This document shows, in pieces, positions 6,180-8,811 of a stretch of 8,811 bases of DNA. Source of the stretch: Planctomycetota bacterium (lineage in GTDB: Bacteria; Planctomycetota; PUPC01; JABMSA01); NCBI GenBank assembly GCA_013202185.1, contig JABMSA010000456.1:1-8811 (forward strand), read 5' to 3'. The translations under genes were made by a program, and so were the position numbers. Below the pieces are notes generated by a model, which was not told the origin of the DNA, made no database searches, and worked only from the letters and a program-made list of their open reading frames with translations. Position 1 is the first letter of the stretch. Each line of letters begins with the position of its first letter.

Positions 6180-8506
6180 CGCTCCTGGAGGCTGATGAGC
6201 CGTTTCTCGAGCTCGTCGAGCTTCTTGGGCAGCTCAAACACTTCCTGCAGGTCGGTCGGGCCACTTTGCGGCTTGACCAGGTCGGCCAGCTCCCTCAGCT
6301 TTTTGCCACCGGGGTCCAGCTCTGCCTTCGTCGAGAGCAGGTCCTCGTTCTTTCCGGCCAGTTGCTCTTGTTGTCTGACGAGCGCTTCGAGTTGATTTTC
6401 GAGCGTGGTGCGCGGTAGAGCGAGCTTTCTCTCTTCGTTTACCAGCGTTTCCATCTGGGTGATCAGCGCTACCTGCGACACGCGCAACTGCTGCCAGTCT
6501 TGCTCGGTATCTCCGTAATTGCTTTGTCTTTCCTTCTCTCGCTCATCCAGTTCTTTCTTGGCCTGGTCCAGTTCCTGTTCCAACGCAGCGAGTTCGCTTT
6601 TATCGAGCTCTCGTGCCCGTTTCGCCAGTTCCCGCCTGCGCCTGGCCAGGTCGTTCCGCTTTGTTTGCAGTTCATTTCTCATCGTGGCCAACTCGATCAT
6701 CTTCGGCATCATCGTCGCCTGATCGTCTCTGAGGGCGCCCTGCTCTTCCAGGAGCCGGGCCCGGCGCTGTATCTGATCCTCCGTGGGCACATCGATTTCC
6801 CCGCGGGCATTCTTGACTTGCCCACGCAGGTCGGCCAACTGTTCCGCCAGCTTATCCAGTTGCATCTGCATGCCGGTCTGTTGCATTGTGATTGTCGGCG
6901 TCTCATCGACGGGCGCGGTCAGTTGCTGCTCGAGTACTTTGAGCTCCGCCCGTGCCTGCTTTATCAGCTCTTTCTGTTGTTCGGCCGCTTTTTCGTCCTT
7001 CGCTGTCAGTTGTTTCACGCGCGCGGGGAAGTCTTCGCGTCTGATTGCATCTATCTGCTTCGAGATCTGTTCGTATCTTTTCCAGAGCGCCGTTCGTGCG
7101 CGCTGCATCGGCGAGTGATAGGGCAGGCGCGTAGGGTCTTCGCTGTTTAACAGGCCGTTTATGTTCAGGAGCATAAGGACGTCGACGCCCTCGAGGGTCT
7201 GCGGGGTGATCTCGGTGAGAAGCGCGCCGGAGTCAATGTAGGCGTTCTGATCGCGCGTCGGCCGTTTGGGCTTTTCCTTCTCGATATTCAGCCTTCGGAG
7301 TGCCTCGTTCCTGGCGGGCAGCGGTATCTGCCGGTTCCGGCCGTTGGGCTCGAGATCCGGCGCCGGCTGCCTGAATCCCATCGACTCGACAAAGTCGGGC
7401 AGGTTGCCAAACATTCCGCTGCTGCGCGATCCGAAGCTCTTGAAGCTTGGTCGCATCCAGTTTGCAAATCCATGCATGTAGAAGCCCACCCGCTTTTCGC
7501 TGATGGCTTTCTTCAGCTCCTCCTGCGAGCCCGAGCGCAAGTGGCTTGTTTCGCCGAGCGCCATGGCAAACAGCAGCACCACTCCGCCCGCCGAGAACAG
7601 CGTCGACGAGCTAAGAGGTATCGCGTGCAGTTCGGCGCCCTTGAAAAAATAGTAGGTGGGCAGCAAGAACAGCAGCCCCAGCGCAAACGGCGCCCACAGC
7701 GCGCAATGATCGACAATCAGCGTGTCGGCGGAGAAGATGATTTTCGTCTGCTTCTCCGTCTCCAGTCTTGGTATCTTATCGAGGTGCTTGCCGTAGTACT
7801 GTTCGCTTGCCTGGCGCACTGTGCTCTTTTCCTCTTCGCTGGGGGTGGGGCCCATCTTGATTTGAAACTTGAACGCCGACGGCGCATACGTGAACGCCAC
7901 GGCATATATCGCAATGATGAGCACCATCGCCCCGAGGGCCTTTGCGGCCTTTCGGAGGCGGTTCTCCTTGAGGAAGAAGCTGCCAACGATGAAGAGCAAG
8001 GCAAACGTGACGATCACGCCCGCCCCGATGAAAGCCGGCCCAAGGAGCGCTTTCGTTCCGGGCAGAGCGGCCGTGAGCGCCGCGACCAGATTCGAAAACG
8101 CGAAGCTGAGGCTCTTTACCCACCGCCACACGTGCACGTCGGCGCGGCTGAGAAACATATAAAGCCCGTAGCCGGCGGCCGTTACGGAAAACAGCGGAAG
8201 CTCGGGTGCCTCGCCGTTGAAGCCGCGGACCAGCAGGCTTGTTCCCAGCAGGAACAGCGCCAGTGCACCCGGGCGCAGAAACTCGCCGGGCATCGCAGCT
8301 ACGGCCACGATCATCAGGATCACCCCCAGGGCTATCCCCGGCACTGAGGCGCGCTCGGTCTTCAGGGGAAGGTACGAGATCACCAGTGCGGCAAGGAACA
8401 CGAGGCCGGCCGCCAAGGCAAGCTCGTGGGTGATGAACCCGGCATTTTCAAAAAGGAAGATCGATGCAAGCAGGAACAGGCACGTTCTAAAGAAAACTCT
8501 TTTCAT
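6020..8506 (-). CDS. 5' part of large membrane protein with coiled-coil insert, broken by frameshift
   Basis: An 828-residue open frame of unknown function. Nine predicted membrane helices lie at about 5-20, 28-45, 55-72, 79-95, 103-119, 157-179, 188-207, 267-287 and 300-317, with an extracytoplasmic loop of about 58 residues (208-266). Next comes an extracytoplasmic amidotransferase-like domain: GFYMHGFANW (341-350), then strand GVDVLMLLNINGLLN (440-454). Before the expected helix (ALEVIWDFVADGGALLVIGD, 781-800) there is a highly charged, Gln/Glu/Lys/Arg-rich helical region (about 467-778), broken near 531-545 and 569-577, which looks like an antiparallel coiled-coil bundle. The frame leaves the family sequence after Phe803 and ends in 25 junk residues; the true continuation is one frame away at 6098. 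ATG 8506 has only a weak AGG upstream, but the hydrophobic first helix supports it. It is the first gene of the operon in this window. Confidence 0.82.
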   Translation of the reverse strand: MKRVFFRTCLFLLASIFLFENAGFITHELALAAGLVFLAALVISYLPLKTERASVPGIALGVILMIVAVAAMPGEFLRPGALALFLLGTSLLVRGFNGEAPELPLFSVTAAGYGLYMFLSRADVHVWRWVKSLSFAFSNLVAALTAALPGTKALLGPAFIGAGVIVTFALLFIVGSFFLKENRLRKAAKALGAMVLIIAIYAVAFTYAPSAFKFQIKMGPTPSEEEKSTVRQASEQYYGKHLDKIPRLETEKQTKIIFSADTLIVDHCALWAPFALGLLFLLPTYYFFKGAELHAIPLSSSTLFSAGGVVLLFAMALGETSHLRSGSQEELKKAISEKRVGFYMHGFANWMRPSFKSFGSRSSGMFGNLPDFVESMGFRQPAPDLEPNGRNRQIPLPARNEALRRLNIEKEKPKRPTRDQNAYIDSGALLTEITPQTLEGVDVLMLLNINGLLNSEDPTRLPYHSPMQRARTALWKRYEQISKQIDAIRREDFPARVKQLTAKDEKAAEQQKELIKQARAELKVLEQQLTAPVDETPTITMQQTGMQMQLDKLAEQLADLRGQVKNARGEIDVPTEDQIQRRARLLEEQGALRDDQATMMPKMIELATMRNELQTKRNDLARRRRELAKRARELDKSELAALEQELDQAKKELDEREKERQSNYGDTEQDWQQLRVSQVALITQMETLVNEERKLALPRTTLENQLEALVRQQEQLAGKNEDLLSTKAELDPGGKKLRELADLVKPQSGPTDLQEVFELPKKLDELEKRLISLQERWHKDALEVIWDFVADGGALLVIGDILFTRKPSCPWAPRRPSCGSTRCSSRST
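6096..6103 (-). other. Frameshift junction in a run of five T
   Basis: On the minus strand the frame reads GAC ATA CTT TTT ACA (D-I-L-F-T). Moving back one base after TTT gives TAC AAG GAA (Y-K-E), which restores the domain. A sixth T would make one continuous 1292-codon gene from 8506 to 4629. The causes in order of likelihood are a sequencing or assembly indel, a real inactivating mutation, or a -1 ribosomal slip on TTT. CTT-TTT is not a canonical tandem slippery heptamer, and I see no strong downstream hairpin. Confidence 0.85.
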
Positions 8507-8600
8507 GACCTGCGGCCCTCGGTATCAACTCGTATCAAATGGAAACGACGCTAATGCTTTCGCTATTAGTATAAGTTTAGGCTATCAATGTTCCCGAATC
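8507..8600 (-). promoter_or_regulatory. Probable promoter region of the membrane-protein operon
   Basis: This stretch is clearly AT-richer than the flanking DNA. On the minus strand it contains TATACT (8573-8568), one mismatch from the -10 consensus, about 60 nt upstream of ATG 8506. A TTGATA (8588-8583) is present, but only 9 bp from TATACT, so the two do not form a standard sigma-70 pair. Promoter location is inferred mainly from composition and position. Confidence 0.3.
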
Positions 8601-8667
8601 AATGACTTTTGTCGCCATGTGAGAAGCTGGGGTGCGTCGGCAAGGCAGGGAATGTTTTGAGGATGAC

Positions 8668-8689
8668 GACGAGCGCGAAGACGCTCGTC
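8668..8689. repeat. Hairpin GACGAGCG/CGCTCGTC, copy 1
   Basis: A perfect 8-bp inverted repeat, GACGAGCG (8668-8675) and CGCTCGTC (8682-8689), with loop CGAAGA. It is the same palindrome family as copy 2 at 8759-8780. No T run follows on the plus strand, so it is not a typical terminator in that direction. Confidence 0.8.
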
Positions 8690-8740
8690 TTGGGCGGTGG
8701 GACGAGCCTCTGAAAGCTGAAGAGTTTTTGAAGGGGGTGT

Positions 8741-8756
8741 CCGCCTAAGAAGGCGG
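8741..8756. repeat. Hairpin CCGCCT-AAGA-AGGCGG
   Basis: A perfect 6-bp stem with the four-base loop AAGA, directly followed by the next hairpin. The AAGA loop is shared with copy 2, which suggests both are part of one repeat element. Confidence 0.75.
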
Positions 8757-8758
8757 GG

Positions 8759-8780
8759 CGACGAGCGAAGACGCTCGTCG
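8759..8780. repeat. Hairpin CGACGAGCG/CGCTCGTCG, copy 2
   Basis: A perfect 9-bp inverted repeat (8759-8767 and 8772-8780) around an AAGA loop. With copy 1 it bounds a block of about 113 bp (8668-8780) that I take to be a small interspersed repeat. A 62-codon minus-strand open frame through this block (8787-8599) translates the palindromes and is not credible as a gene. Apart from these hairpins and the promoter region, 8507-8811 shows no gene. Confidence 0.82.
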
Positions 8781-8811
8781 AGATCAATCGCTCAATGACA
8801 GTTGTCTTGGA

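Noticed and set aside
4647..6395. 582-codon plus-strand open frame
   Set aside because: It is antisense to the split membrane-protein gene, has no domain-like pattern, and spans the frameshift region without logic.
8599..8787. 62-codon minus-strand open frame
   Set aside because: It is made mainly of translated palindromes (SVFARRP-like and SVFALVV strings) and has no protein family features.

Overview
The window is GC-rich bacterial DNA. The lineage cannot be fixed from sequence alone. Very large multi-membrane proteins with amidotransferase-like domains, together with abundant GTAG-type palindromic repeats and an IS200-like transposase, would fit Planctomycetota or a neighbouring deep lineage (Sumerlaeota, Hydrogenedentota, Lentisphaerota). 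That is a low-confidence guess. Almost all coding capacity is on the minus strand.

Layout, left to right. Positions 1-117 hold the last 38 codons of a plus-strand gene that I cannot identify. It converges on a minus-strand 3-methyladenine (alkylpurine) DNA glycosylase at 272-853. Positions 874-1846 are a mobile-repeat island. Five copies of a palindrome, each with a GTAG tetranucleotide on its 5' side, surround an intact IS200-like, REP-associated tyrosine transposase at 1074-1526. Two of the palindrome pairs form 187-bp BIME-like units of about 95% identity. A 117-bp tandem duplication has copied the start region of the transposase.

The main content is a two-gene minus-strand operon at 8506-1915. 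Both proteins share one plan: nine predicted membrane helices, an extracytoplasmic class I glutamine-amidotransferase-like (GldG/DUF4350-like) domain, two more helices, and a second such domain. The downstream member (1915-4629) is 904 aa and intact. The upstream member (4629-8506) would be 1292 aa but is split by a one-base frameshift in a short T run at 6098-6102. It also carries a helical coiled-coil region of roughly 300 residues inserted into a loop of its first amidotransferase-like domain. The two genes overlap as TAATG, with a strong Shine-Dalgarno before the second. They probably form one envelope complex of unknown function.

The N-terminal membrane half of the 904-aa protein loosely resembles exosortase/archaeosortase, but the catalytic cysteine and histidine positions are not kept. 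This is a hypothesis only. The right edge (8507-8811) has no convincing gene. It holds the likely operon promoter region and three strong short hairpins of a second repeat family.
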